A DNA stretch of 53,546 nucleotides from contig CAZSRS010000029.1 in assembly GCA_964609625.1 (NCBI GenBank), positions 1 through 53,546 on the forward strand. Direction: 5' to 3'. The position numbers and the translations under genes were made by a program. Source of the DNA: G963674665 sp964609625 (GTDB lineage: Bacteria; Desulfobacterota; Desulfovibrionia; Desulfovibrionales; Desulfovibrionaceae). This document shows positions 18,475 through 26,266 of this stretch, piece by piece. The notes beneath the pieces were generated by a model. It saw only the letters and a program-made list of their open reading frames with translations. It was not told the origin of the DNA and made no database searches. Within the stretch, counting starts at the first letter, position 1; each line of letters starts with the position of its first letter.

Positions 18475-19716
18475 CTATCCTTCCCAGCGCTTGAACAGGA
18501 TGCAGGCGTTGGTGCCTCCGAACCCGAAAGAGTTGCTGAGCACGTAGCCAACTTCCTTTTTCAGGCTGCCGTCGGCCATGTAATTCAGGTCGCAGCCTTC
18601 GTCGGGGTTCTCGAGGTTGATGGTGCCCGGAACCACGCCCTCGCTCAGGGTCATGACACTGAACACGCCCTCCACACCACCGGCCGCGCCCAGGAGGTGA
18701 CCGATCATGGACTTGTTGGCCGTGATCAGCAGCTTGTGGGCGTGCTCCTTGAAGACCGTCTTGATGGCCCTGGTCTCGCAGATGTCGTTGAGGGGCGTGG
18801 AGGTGGCGTGGGCGTTGATGGAATCCACGGCCTCGGGCGGGACACCCGCCTCGTCCATGGCCGCCTGCATGGCCAGGACCATACCTTCGCCGTCATCCGG
18901 AGGAGCGGTCATGTGATAGGCGTCGGCCGAGGAGCCGAAGCCCACGATCTCGGCGTAGATCTTCGCTCCCCGCGCCTGGGCGTGCTCCAGGGATTCCAGT
19001 AGCAGGATGCCGCAGCCCTCTCCCATGACAAAGCCGTCACGGTCCCTGTCAAAGGGGCGCGATGCGCGCTCCGGCTCGTCGTTGCGTACCGAGAGGGCCT
19101 TGAGCGCGTTGAAGGCAGACACAGCCAAAGGCGTGAGCACGGACTCAACGCCGCCGGTGAGCATGAGGTCCGCGCGGCCGAGCTGGATTTCGGAAAAAGC
19201 CGTACCAATGGCGTGGGTTCCCGAGGCGCAGGCCGAGGTGGTGATCAGGTTCGGCCCCTTGCATTTGGTGAAGATGGAGACCATTCCCGGCGCCATGTTG
19301 GAAATGAGTGTGGGGATGGTGAAGGGCGAAATGCGCTTGGGGCCCTGGAGGACCAGCTTCTGCACGGAGTCCTCGATGGTCTGCAGGCCACCCAGGCCGC
19401 AGCCCAGGATGCAACCGATGCGATGCTGCCTGTCCTTGGGAATCTCGTAGGCCGCGGTCTTGAGCGCTTTCTCCGCGCAGATCATGGCCCAGGAGCAGAA
19501 GGCCTCCATCCGCTTGGCCAGCTTGGGCGGCAGGATTTCGCTGACGTCGAAATCCCTGACCTCGCCCGCTATCCTGGTCCCAAAATTCGAGCAGTCGAAG
19601 CGTGTCAACGCCTTTATGCCGGACTTACCGGCGACGAGGTTCTTCCAGCTTTCTTCGAGACTGTTGCCGATGGGAGTCACGGCCTCCAGGCCGGTTACCA
19701 CAACCCTTTTCTTCAT
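18475..19716 (-). CDS. fabF: 3-oxoacyl-ACP synthase II (FabF/KAS II)
   Basis: 413 residues. Elongating condensing enzyme of type II fatty-acid synthesis. Catalytic triad Cys-His-His is present: C163 in ITTSACASGTHAIG, His in INAHATSTPLNDICETRAIK and His in ANKSMIGHLLGAAGGVE. Start MKKRVVVTG at 19716 behind GGGGCAGGG; the longer open frame to 19878 is not used. Its own promoter may lie in the acpP-fabF spacer. Confidence 0.97.
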   Translation of the reverse strand: MKKRVVVTGLEAVTPIGNSLEESWKNLVAGKSGIKALTRFDCSNFGTRIAGEVRDFDVSEILPPKLAKRMEAFCSWAMICAEKALKTAAYEIPKDRQHRIGCILGCGLGGLQTIEDSVQKLVLQGPKRISPFTIPTLISNMAPGMVSIFTKCKGPNLITTSACASGTHAIGTAFSEIQLGRADLMLTGGVESVLTPLAVSAFNALKALSVRNDEPERASRPFDRDRDGFVMGEGCGILLLESLEHAQARGAKIYAEIVGFGSSADAYHMTAPPDDGEGMVLAMQAAMDEAGVPPEAVDSINAHATSTPLNDICETRAIKTVFKEHAHKLLITANKSMIGHLLGAAGGVEGVFSVMTLSEGVVPGTINLENPDEGCDLNYMADGSLKKEVGYVLSNSFGFGGTNACILFKRWEG

Positions 19717-19741
19717 CCCTGCCCCACTCGTGCAAATATTC

Positions 19742-19769
19742 ATAGTACAGGCCGCTTCGGCAAAACCAA
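19742..19769 (-). promoter_or_regulatory. Candidate internal promoter for fabF
   Basis: Minus-strand TTGGTT (19769-19764), 16-base spacer, TACTAT (19747-19742). It would start RNA about 20 bases before the fabF ATG. It lies just downstream of the strong hairpin, so the two together may set the level of fabF apart from that of acpP. Confidence 0.4.
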
Positions 19770-19781
19770 CCGGACCATTGA

Positions 19782-19807
19782 GCCCTGGCGTGGCGACACG
19801 CCAGGGC
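19782..19807 (-). terminator. Perfect 11-bp hairpin in the acpP-fabF spacer
   Basis: GCCCTGGCGTG and CACGCCAGGGC form a perfect 11-bp GC-rich stem with a 4-base loop. There is no long U run after it on the minus strand, so it may be a leaky terminator, an RNA-processing stop or a stabiliser of the acpP 3' end instead of a full intrinsic terminator. Confidence 0.5.
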
Positions 19808-19901
19808 ATGCAAATAAATCGATGGATCAAGGCCCCACGCCGTTGAAGCCACCCCCCAAGGGGCATGGGCGCGGGCAAAATGCCGCACCGGAAAGCGCAG
19901 A

Positions 19902-20132
19902 CTATTGCTTGCTTTCGATATACTCGACAGCGTCCTTGACCTTGATGATCTTCTGGGCGTCGTCGTCATCGATCTCGATGCCGAACTCCTCTTCCATGGC
20001 CATGATCAGTTCGGTCAAGTCCAGGGAGTCAGCGCCAAGGTCCTCGACAAAAGAGGCGTCCGGTTTAACCTCCTCGGCGGAAACCCCCAATTGGTCGACG
20101 ATGATTTTTTGCACCTTTTCGGCTACGGACAT
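19902..20132 (-). CDS. acpP: Acyl carrier protein
   Basis: 76 residues, acidic, standard ACP. The phosphopantetheine serine is S36 in GADSLDLTELIMAMEEEFGIEI. It carries growing acyl chains between the fab enzymes encoded around it. The ATG at 20132 follows GGAGGG. About 185 bases separate it from fabF, the largest spacer in the fab cluster. Confidence 0.98.
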   Translation of the reverse strand: MSVAEKVQKIIVDQLGVSAEEVKPDASFVEDLGADSLDLTELIMAMEEEFGIEIDDDDAQKIIKVKDAVEYIESKQ

Positions 20133-20233
20133 GTCAGCCCTCCACAGCGTTTGTTAATGTTGTTGCACGAAGGATGGTATGCGGAACAAGCAGTGTGGCC
20201 ATTGGCAAACACTGCTCGGATCAAAGCCCCTTG

Positions 20234-20977
20234 TCACATGTACATGCCGCCGTTGACGCCCAGGACCTGCCCCGTGATGTAGGTGGCGCCGTCCGAAACG
20301 AGGAACGCCACTGCCTTTGCCACATCCTGGGGAGTGCCCGGCCGTTTGAGCGGTATGAGTTCCAGAAAAGATTCCTTGGCTTGGTCCGCCAAAACCGCGG
20401 TCATGTCGGTTTCGATAAAACCGGGCGCCACGGCGTTGACCGTGACGTTGCGCGGAGCCAGTTCACGTGCCGCGCTTTTTGTCAGGCCGATGAGACCTGC
20501 CTTGGCCGCCACGTAGTTGGCTTGGCCCGCATTGCCCATCTGCCCCACCACAGAGGCGATGTTCACGATGCGCCCCCTGCGCTGGCGGGTCATGATCTTG
20601 GCAGCCTCGCGCAGACAAGCGAAGGCGCCCTTGAGGTTGACGTCCAGGACAGCGGCGAAGTCCTCGTCCTTCATGCGCAGGATCAAGCCGTCTCGGGTGA
20701 TGCCGGCGTTGTTGACCAGTACGTCCAGGAGCACCTTGTCCTTGATCTCCGCGGCGAAGAACGCGGCCACGGCCTTGGGATCGCCCACGTCAAGACAGAA
20801 GGCGCGGGCCGTGCCGCCCGTGCTCTCGATCTCGCGGACCACAGCCTGGGCCTGCTCTGGTTTACTCACGTAGGTCAGGAAGACTTGATGGCCGGTCGCG
20901 GCCAGTTCCAGGGCCACTGCCTTGCCGATGCCGCGGGAACCGCCCGTGACCAGCGCAGTGGAGATCAATTCACTCAT
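20234..20977 (-). CDS. fabG: 3-oxoacyl-ACP reductase
   Basis: 247 residues, short-chain dehydrogenase. NADPH motif TGGSRGIG (11-18), catalytic S142, Y155 and K159 (YVAAK), NNAGITRD. It reduces beta-ketoacyl-ACP after each condensation. Position fabH-fabG-acpP-fabF supports FabG rather than another SDR. Confidence 0.97.
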   Translation of the reverse strand: MSELISTALVTGGSRGIGKAVALELAATGHQVFLTYVSKPEQAQAVVREIESTGGTARAFCLDVGDPKAVAAFFAAEIKDKVLLDVLVNNAGITRDGLILRMKDEDFAAVLDVNLKGAFACLREAAKIMTRQRRGRIVNIASVVGQMGNAGQANYVAAKAGLIGLTKSAARELAPRNVTVNAVAPGFIETDMTAVLADQAKESFLELIPLKRPGTPQDVAKAVAFLVSDGATYITGQVLGVNGGMYM

Positions 20978-21164
20978 GGTCGATGCTCGATGTCATGGTT
21001 GTGCGAAGGGAAAGGCTCTTCCTACATCAATTGCCCCGGGACTGCAACGCGCGGCGATTTTGGGCCCTGTCCGCGCATGGTTCCGATTTTCCATGAAATT
21101 GGTCCGAAACGGCATTCCCCGCGATATCTTCAATTCCATCTTCGAGACGATCTCCGGGTCCGCC

Positions 21165-22157
21165 CTAGAACTCCAACAGGGCCGAACCCCAGGTAAACCC
21201 CGCGCCAAAGGTGGACACCAGCACCCTGTAGCCGGGTCTGATGCGCCCCATTTCCCTGGCCTCGGCCAGGGCGATGGGCACCGAGGCCGCCGAGGTGTTG
21301 CCGTAACGGTCCAGGTTCACGAAGACCTTGTCCATGGGCGCATTGAGCTTCTTGGCCAGGGCCTCGATGATTCGCAGGTTGGCCTGGTGCGGCAAAAACA
21401 GGTCGATATCCTCGCCGCTGAGGTTGTTGCGCTCCAGAACCTCCTTGCTGATGGCTTCCATGTCGCGCACCGCGTGCTTGTATACTTCACGCCCGTTCAT
21501 CTGGATGAAGTATTCCTCGCCCACGGTCTGGCCCAGTTTGTAGCTGAACTTGGACCCGCCCCCGCGAATGGTGAGCAGGTCGGCGCACGCGCCGTCCGAG
21601 GCCACGCGGACATCGACGATCCTGGCCAGGGCTGGGGAGCCGTCGTCCGCCGTGATCACCGCGGCCCCGGAACCGTCGCCAAACAGCACGCAGGTGGTGC
21701 GATCCTGAAAATTGGTGCGCGAGGAGAGCACGTCCGTGGCCGTGATCAGGATCCTGGCGTTGGGATCCAACGCCACCTGCCCCCTGGCGAGTTGCAGGGA
21801 GTAGACAAACCCCGAACAGGCCGCGTTGAGGTCGAGAGCCATGCGTCCCTTGAGTCCCAGACGTTCCGCGAGCAGACAGGCGGCACTCGGGCAGACCAAG
21901 TCCGGAGTCAGGGTAGGCACGAAGATATGCGTGAGTTCGTCCGGTTCCATGGAAGCGTCGGCCAGAGCCTTGCGGCCGGCGGCCAGGGCCAGGTCCGAAC
22001 AGGTCTCGCCAGGTGCGGCCAGCCTGCGCTCCTTGATGCCCGAGCGGGTGGTGATCCACTCGTCCGACGTCTCGACAATACGCTCCAGTTCCTGGTTGGT
22101 CAGGATGCGCTCAGGCACATGAAATCCCAGTCCGCGGATGACAGCTTGTGTGTTCAT
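21165..22157 (-). CDS. fabH: 3-oxoacyl-ACP synthase III (FabH)
   Basis: 330 residues. Starts fatty-acid synthesis by condensing acetyl-CoA (or a branched acyl-CoA) with malonyl-ACP. Catalytic C114 in LNAACSGFVYSL, with the later His and Asn in PHQANLRIIEA and NLDRYGNTSAAS. Start MNTQAVIRGLGFHVPE at 22157; the frame upstream to 22280 lacks support. Lies 187 bases before fabG and 61 after plsX; no gene seen in the 187-base spacer. Confidence 0.97.
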   Translation of the reverse strand: MNTQAVIRGLGFHVPERILTNQELERIVETSDEWITTRSGIKERRLAAPGETCSDLALAAGRKALADASMEPDELTHIFVPTLTPDLVCPSAACLLAERLGLKGRMALDLNAACSGFVYSLQLARGQVALDPNARILITATDVLSSRTNFQDRTTCVLFGDGSGAAVITADDGSPALARIVDVRVASDGACADLLTIRGGGSKFSYKLGQTVGEEYFIQMNGREVYKHAVRDMEAISKEVLERNNLSGEDIDLFLPHQANLRIIEALAKKLNAPMDKVFVNLDRYGNTSAASVPIALAEAREMGRIRPGYRVLVSTFGAGFTWGSALLEF

Positions 22158-22218
22158 TATCTCTGATCTGTGTGCTTGTGCGCCGTGCGGTGGCAAGCGC
22201 GAAGGAGGATGGAGACGC

Positions 22219-23259
22219 TCAATACTTGATGGCCTTGCCGAAACGGGTGAGTTCGTCGTTGGCGGACAGTTCCTCGACAAGATGCTCGCTGGCTCCGGTC
22301 TGCACGAACTTCACCGCCATGCCCACGGCGTTGGTCACGGCCATGACATTGGAAGAGCCGTGGCTGACGATGACGATGCCCTGAAGTCCGAGCAAGGGGG
22401 CACCGCCGTATTCGGCATAGTCCACGAACTTCTCGAACCGCCTGAGCGAGCTCCCCATGAGCTTGGTGATGATCCGAGAAGACACGGAACTGGTCAGCTC
22501 GGCCTTGAGCATGCGAGCCAGGGACGCCCCCAGGCCTTCGGAAAGCTTCAGGGCCACGTTGCCCACAAAGCCGTCGCAGACCGCGACGTCCACGTTGCCC
22601 GAGAAAATATCCCGACCCTCGACGTTGCCGACGAAGTTGAGAGAGGCGAGCTTGAAGAGTTCGAAAGCGCCCTTGACCTGCACATTGCCCTTGCCCTCTT
22701 CCTCACCGATGGAGAGCAATCCGACCCTGGGCCTTTCCTTGCCCAGGACGTCCTTGCACAAGACATCGGCCATGAGGCCGAATTGGAAAAGATGATAGGG
22801 TTTGCAGTCCACGTTGGCGCCCACGTCGATGAGCACCATGGGCTCCTTTTCGGTGAGCAGGATGCCGGCCAGGGCAGGACGCTCGACCCCCGGGATGCGC
22901 CCGATGGAGAACATGCCGCAGGCCACGGTGGCTCCGGAGTTTCCGGCACTGACCACGCCCTGGGCCTCGCCGTCCTTCACCAACTGGCAGGCCACCATGA
23001 TGGAGGCGTCCTTTTTGCGGCGCAAGACCTCGGAAGGCTTTTCGCGCATCTCGGCCACCTGGGTGGTGTGCACGATGTGCACGTCCAGGCCCGCGACATC
23101 GCACTTGGCCAGCTCCGTGGCTATGCCGCCCTTGTCCCCCACCAGGATTATGCTGCTGGGAAAACGGCGGGCCGCTTCCACCGCGCCGGGAACCACCACC
23201 GAGGGACCGAAATCCCCCCCCATGGCGTCCACTGCGATGATGGGCTTCTTCCTATCCAT
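22219..23259 (-). CDS. plsX: Phosphate acyltransferase PlsX
   Basis: 346 residues. Converts acyl-ACP to acyl-phosphate for PlsY, linking fatty-acid synthesis to phospholipid synthesis. Typical IAVDAMGGDFGP start, GNSGATVACGMFSIGRIPGVERPAL, VGANVDCKPYHL and the C-terminal half expected for PlsX. The ATG at 23259 lies 8 bases inside the rpmF end (shared sequence ATGGATAG), a classic rpmF-plsX coupling. Confidence 0.97.
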   Translation of the reverse strand: MDRKKPIIAVDAMGGDFGPSVVVPGAVEAARRFPSSIILVGDKGGIATELAKCDVAGLDVHIVHTTQVAEMREKPSEVLRRKKDASIMVACQLVKDGEAQGVVSAGNSGATVACGMFSIGRIPGVERPALAGILLTEKEPMVLIDVGANVDCKPYHLFQFGLMADVLCKDVLGKERPRVGLLSIGEEEGKGNVQVKGAFELFKLASLNFVGNVEGRDIFSGNVDVAVCDGFVGNVALKLSEGLGASLARMLKAELTSSVSSRIITKLMGSSLRRFEKFVDYAEYGGAPLLGLQGIVIVSHGSSNVMAVTNAVGMAVKFVQTGASEHLVEELSANDELTRFGKAIKY

Positions 23260-23431
23260 CTTCCCTGCGCAGGTACTGCCGGCCCTTGTAGGTGCCGCAA
23301 CTGGGACAAATCCTGTGCGGCAGCGAAGGCTCGCCGCATTCACAGTAGACCACGTTGGGAACGTCTACCGCGTGATGCGACCGGCGCATGCCCTTGCGGG
23401 ACTTGGAGGTTCTTTTCTTTGGGAGTGCCAT
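23252..23431 (-). CDS. rpmF: 50S ribosomal protein L32
   Basis: 59 residues. Begins MALPKKRTSKSRKGMRRSHH, the standard L32 N-terminus, and carries the zinc-binding form of the protein with C30, C32, C42 and C45 (YCEC, ICPSC). The ATG at 23431 follows AAGGACGG. It sits between yceD and plsX as in most bacteria, and its stop overlaps the plsX start by 8 bases. Confidence 0.97.
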   Translation of the reverse strand: MALPKKRTSKSRKGMRRSHHAVDVPNVVYCECGEPSLPHRICPSCGTYKGRQYLRREDG

Positions 23432-23471
23432 GATTGTCCGTCCTTGCTTCTCTGGATGTTGTCACCGGAAT

Positions 23472-23500
23472 CCGCCACGACCCGCATAAGGTCGGGGCGG
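23472..23500. other. Imperfect hairpin in the yceD-rpmF spacer
   Basis: CCGCC-a-CGACC pairs with GGTCG-g-GGCGG around a 7-base loop: two 5-bp stems around one mismatch. On the minus strand it lies between the yceD stop and the rpmF ribosome site and is preceded, not followed, by a U run, so it is not a classic terminator for yceD. A processing or translational-control role is possible. Confidence 0.35.
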
Positions 23501-23508
23501 GTAAAAAA

Positions 23509-24096
23509 TCATGAAATTTTCAGCGACCGCAGTACCGCCAGTCTGGGATCGCCCTGCCCCTTTTCGCAGCGGCAGGCTTCCTTGTTCAGGTTGCTGCCGC
23601 AGGTGTTGCACAGGCCCTTGCAACTGCTGTCACACAGCGGTTTCATCGGCAACGCAAGCAGAAACTGCTCCCACAACATGGACCCGACGTCAAGCGCAAA
23701 ACCGGCCTTGCCTTCACGAATGAGGGGCGAAGGCTCGGCACCCGCCTCCTCGTCCTCCTGAAGCACGGGCAGCCCCTTGCGCGCACGACGCTCCTTCTCG
23801 GCCACAACTTCCCTGCTCTCGGGAAAGGCCTCGAATTCCTCGAAGCTCACGTCCACCTTGACCACGGCATCCTCGGCACAGCGGTCACAGGGCAGGGCAA
23901 CCTCCCCGATGAGCCTCCCGCGTATCAGGACACCATCAGCCTGGGGCAACAGAAAGAACCGCGCTTCCAGGGACCCGAGCACCTTGCAGGGAATTCTGAA
24001 CTCCTCGCAAGGCTGGGTCCAGATTTCCTGGTCCGAAAAAGAAAACTCCCGACCCTCGGCCGGGATGTCCTTGATTTCAATCCATACCGCTGGCAT
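23509..24096 (-). CDS. YceD/DUF177 family protein
   Basis: 195 residues. DUF177 proteins sit next to rpmF in most bacteria and have been linked to 23S rRNA or large-subunit maturation. Visible: the LPCDRCAEDAVVKVD motif and the typical C-terminal Cys-rich part LCDSSCKGLCNTCGSNLNKEACRCEKGQGDPRLAVL. The ATG at 24096 is preceded by a promoter with a perfect TTGACA. It is the first gene of the long minus-strand block. Confidence 0.93.
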   Translation of the reverse strand: MPAVWIEIKDIPAEGREFSFSDQEIWTQPCEEFRIPCKVLGSLEARFFLLPQADGVLIRGRLIGEVALPCDRCAEDAVVKVDVSFEEFEAFPESREVVAEKERRARKGLPVLQEDEEAGAEPSPLIREGKAGFALDVGSMLWEQFLLALPMKPLCDSSCKGLCNTCGSNLNKEACRCEKGQGDPRLAVLRSLKIS

Positions 24097-24116
24097 ACCG
24101 ACTCCGTAAACGCTAG

Positions 24117-24145
24117 CAGATAGCCCCTTGATGCGTGGATGTCAA
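24117..24145 (-). promoter_or_regulatory. Promoter of the yceD-rpmF-plsX-fab block
   Basis: Minus-strand TTGACA (24145-24140), exact 17-base spacer, TATCTG (24122-24117), with RNA starting near 24110, close to the yceD ATG at 24096. This is the only good promoter at the head of the block and so probably drives much of it. Confidence 0.6.
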
Positions 24146-24154
24146 GAAAAACGC

Positions 24155-24183
24155 TTGCGCCTTTTTCTCACTCCATGTACTAT
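24155..24183 (+). promoter_or_regulatory. Promoter of rpmB
   Basis: TTGCGC (24155-24160), 17-base spacer, TACTAT (24178-24183). It is back to back with the yceD promoter, with only nine bases between the two -35 elements. The leader to the rpmB ATG is about 95 bases. Confidence 0.6.
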
Positions 24184-24285
24184 CGCTTTCTTGCCTGCGC
24201 AACCCATTTCCTTAAACATACAGCACGGCAAAACAGAATCGACATCCACGCGCGCCCCATCGACGCCGTGACCGAGGAGGATACC

Positions 24286-24486
24286 ATGAGCCAGGAATGT
24301 GAAATCTGCGGGAAAAAGCCCCAGGTCGGAAACAACGTCAGCCACGCGAACAACAAGACCAAGCGACGGTTCTCGCCCAATTTGCAGAGCGTGCGCGCGG
24401 TGCTGCCTTCGGGTCAGGTCAAGAAAATTTCGGTCTGCACGCGCTGCCTGCGCTCCGGCGCCGTGACCAAGCCGCCCCTGGCCTGA
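24286..24486 (+). CDS. rpmB: 50S ribosomal protein L28
   Basis: 66 residues. Zinc-binding form of L28: CEICGK near the N-terminus, CTRCLRSG near the C-terminus, with the usual NNVSHANNKTKRRFSPNLQ between. The ATG at 24286 follows GAGGAGGATACC; the longer open frame to 24139 is 5' leader. With rpmF this shows that both L28 and L32 keep their zinc sites. Confidence 0.97.
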   Translation: MSQECEICGKKPQVGNNVSHANNKTKRRFSPNLQSVRAVLPSGQVKKISVCTRCLRSGAVTKPPLA

Positions 24487-24600
24487 TCCACCGAAATCCG
24501 ACGTCAGACAAGCGCCTCGGTTCTGCACCGGCCACGTGCCTGGTCCGCGGTCCGGGGCGCTTCTCATTCGCAGCAACCCTCCTGCCGCCCAGAGGTTGCC

Positions 24601-24996
24601 ATGTTTATAAGACTCTTCCTGGGGTTCACCCTCATCCCGATTGCGGAGCTGTATCTCCTGATCACGGTGGGAAGCCATATCGGCGTCATGCCGACCATCG
24701 CCCTGGTGCTGCTCACAGGCGTGGCCGGCGCGTGGTTGGCCAGGATGCAGGGCATGGCCACCATGCTCAGGGTGCGGCAAAGCCTGCAACAGGGCGTCAT
24801 GCCAGCCGAGGAACTCCTGGACGCCTTCATCATCCTTGCGGCTGGCGTTGTACTCCTGACCCCGGGATTCCTCACGGACATCGCCGGGTTGCTGCTCCTC
24901 ATCCCTTACACACGCAACGCTTTCAAACGCTGGCTGCGGCGCACCTTCGACACATGGATGCGCAGGGGCGTGATCACCGTCCATCGCATCGACTGA
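24601..24996 (+). CDS. fxsA: FxsA family membrane protein
   Basis: 131 residues. FxsA is an inner-membrane protein; in E. coli its overproduction suppresses F exclusion of phage T7. The FxsA pattern is clear: IPIAELYLLITVGSHIGVMPTI, LTGVAGAWLARMQGMATM and LLTPGFLTDIAGLLLLIPYTR. Several membrane helices and a basic C-terminal tail. The ATG at 24601 follows GAGG. It is 114 bases after rpmB and 52 bases before the rhomboid gene. Confidence 0.93.
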   Translation: MFIRLFLGFTLIPIAELYLLITVGSHIGVMPTIALVLLTGVAGAWLARMQGMATMLRVRQSLQQGVMPAEELLDAFIILAAGVVLLTPGFLTDIAGLLLLIPYTRNAFKRWLRRTFDTWMRRGVITVHRID

Positions 24997-25048
24997 GCCC
25001 CCCGCTCCACCCGCGCCCTCGGTCTCCAGGCCGCTCAGGATAACGATC

Positions 25049-26125
25049 ATGCACGACCCTGAAGACGGCAGCCGCCCCCGTCCTTCCAGTCCGTTCATCC
25101 GCAGGGCTTTCCGCCGCGGCCGACCGGATGCGTCCGCCCCCCTGGAGGAGTTCGAACCCGCTGACTGGGAAGACATCACCCCCACGCTGCTTCAGGAATT
25201 GCACCTCCCGCGCATCACCAAACGCCTTGCCTGGGAGTGGGGTCTGGTGCTCACCGCCCGCAACGTACCCCACACGCTGCAACAAGCTCTTGGCGGGTGG
25301 CGAATGCTCACCCCTGTCGAGCACCGCGAGAAGGCCATCCAGGAGATCGTCGCCTACGAGAAAGAGAACATTCGCCCGCCCCTGCCCGAGATCGAGACTC
25401 CCCTCAGGGAAAACACGGCCCTGACCATCGGCATCCTGCTGCTCGTGGGGCTGTTCCACGGCATCGCCCAGAACCAGTGGCAACTGTTCGGCTACGACGC
25501 CTCCCTCGCCCCCATCTCCTGGAAGGCGCGCGGTCTGGCCGACTGCCTGGACATGGTGGTGCACAAGGAGTGGTGGCGCAGCGTCACGGCCCTGACCCTG
25601 CACGCCGACGCCGGGCACGTTCTGGCCAACATGGCCTCGGGTGCCTTGTTCCTGGTGCCCCTGTGCCGGGAGTTGGGTAGCGGCGCCGGCTGGCTGCTCA
25701 CCTTGGGCGCGGCCGCCGGGGCCAATTACCTGAGCTGCCGCCTGCAAGGCCCCTCGCACGTCAGTCTCGGGGGCTCCACCGCGGTGTTCGCGGCAGTGGG
25801 CGTACTCTCGGCCTTGCGCGCGGTGAAAATATACTTGGCTGAGCGCGGAAGCAGGGAATCCGGCTTGTTCGACCGTCGCAGCCCCTTGCTGGCCCTGGGA
25901 GCCGGGCTGGCGTTGCTGGGATTCCTGGGCGCATCGGGCGAGGCCCGCACCGATGTGGTGGCGCACGTCTGCGGCTTTTTCTGTGGCATCCCCATTGGGA
26001 GCGTTGCCGGCTTCCTGCTCCATCGCGTGGGGCTGCACGGCCCCCTTCCGCCCCGACTCTCCATGCTTCTGGGGGCGATGACCGCGGCGTTGGTGATCGG
26101 CGCCTGGATCCGGGCCTTTGTATAG
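25049..26125 (+). CDS. Rhomboid family intramembrane serine protease
   Basis: 358 residues. About 120 residues of soluble N-terminal domain precede the membrane core. Core hallmarks: HADAGHVLANM (oxyanion/H motif), GGSTAVFAAVG with catalytic S243 and TDVVAHVCGF with catalytic H306. It cleaves transmembrane helices within the bilayer; the substrate is unknown. The N-terminal extension (Pro/Arg-rich, then acidic) is longer than in GlpG. Parallel to fxsA, another small membrane-protein gene. ATG at 25049 after CAGGATAACG. Confidence 0.93.
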   Translation: MHDPEDGSRPRPSSPFIRRAFRRGRPDASAPLEEFEPADWEDITPTLLQELHLPRITKRLAWEWGLVLTARNVPHTLQQALGGWRMLTPVEHREKAIQEIVAYEKENIRPPLPEIETPLRENTALTIGILLLVGLFHGIAQNQWQLFGYDASLAPISWKARGLADCLDMVVHKEWWRSVTALTLHADAGHVLANMASGALFLVPLCRELGSGAGWLLTLGAAAGANYLSCRLQGPSHVSLGGSTAVFAAVGVLSALRAVKIYLAERGSRESGLFDRRSPLLALGAGLALLGFLGASGEARTDVVAHVCGFFCGIPIGSVAGFLLHRVGLHGPLPPRLSMLLGAMTAALVIGAWIRAFV

Positions 26126-26204
26126 CAGGATTGAGAATGCCGACCTGAACGTCACGCAGCTACAATGCGACGAACAAGCATCTCAGGAATGCTGTGGAAG
26201 GGTG

Positions 26205-26242
26205 CCGGGGAAGGGACGTGTCGCAACAAGTCCCTTCCCCGG
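26205..26242. terminator. Bidirectional terminator between rhomboid and ald genes
   Basis: CCGGGGAAGGGAC (26205-26217) and GTCCCTTCCCCGG (26230-26242) form a perfect 13-bp stem with a 12-base loop, followed on the plus strand by AAAATGCC and a T-rich run. It lies between two converging genes (stops at 26125 and 26267), so it can serve both. Confidence 0.8.
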
Positions 26243-26266
26243 AAAATGCCTTTTCTCTTTCAGCTG

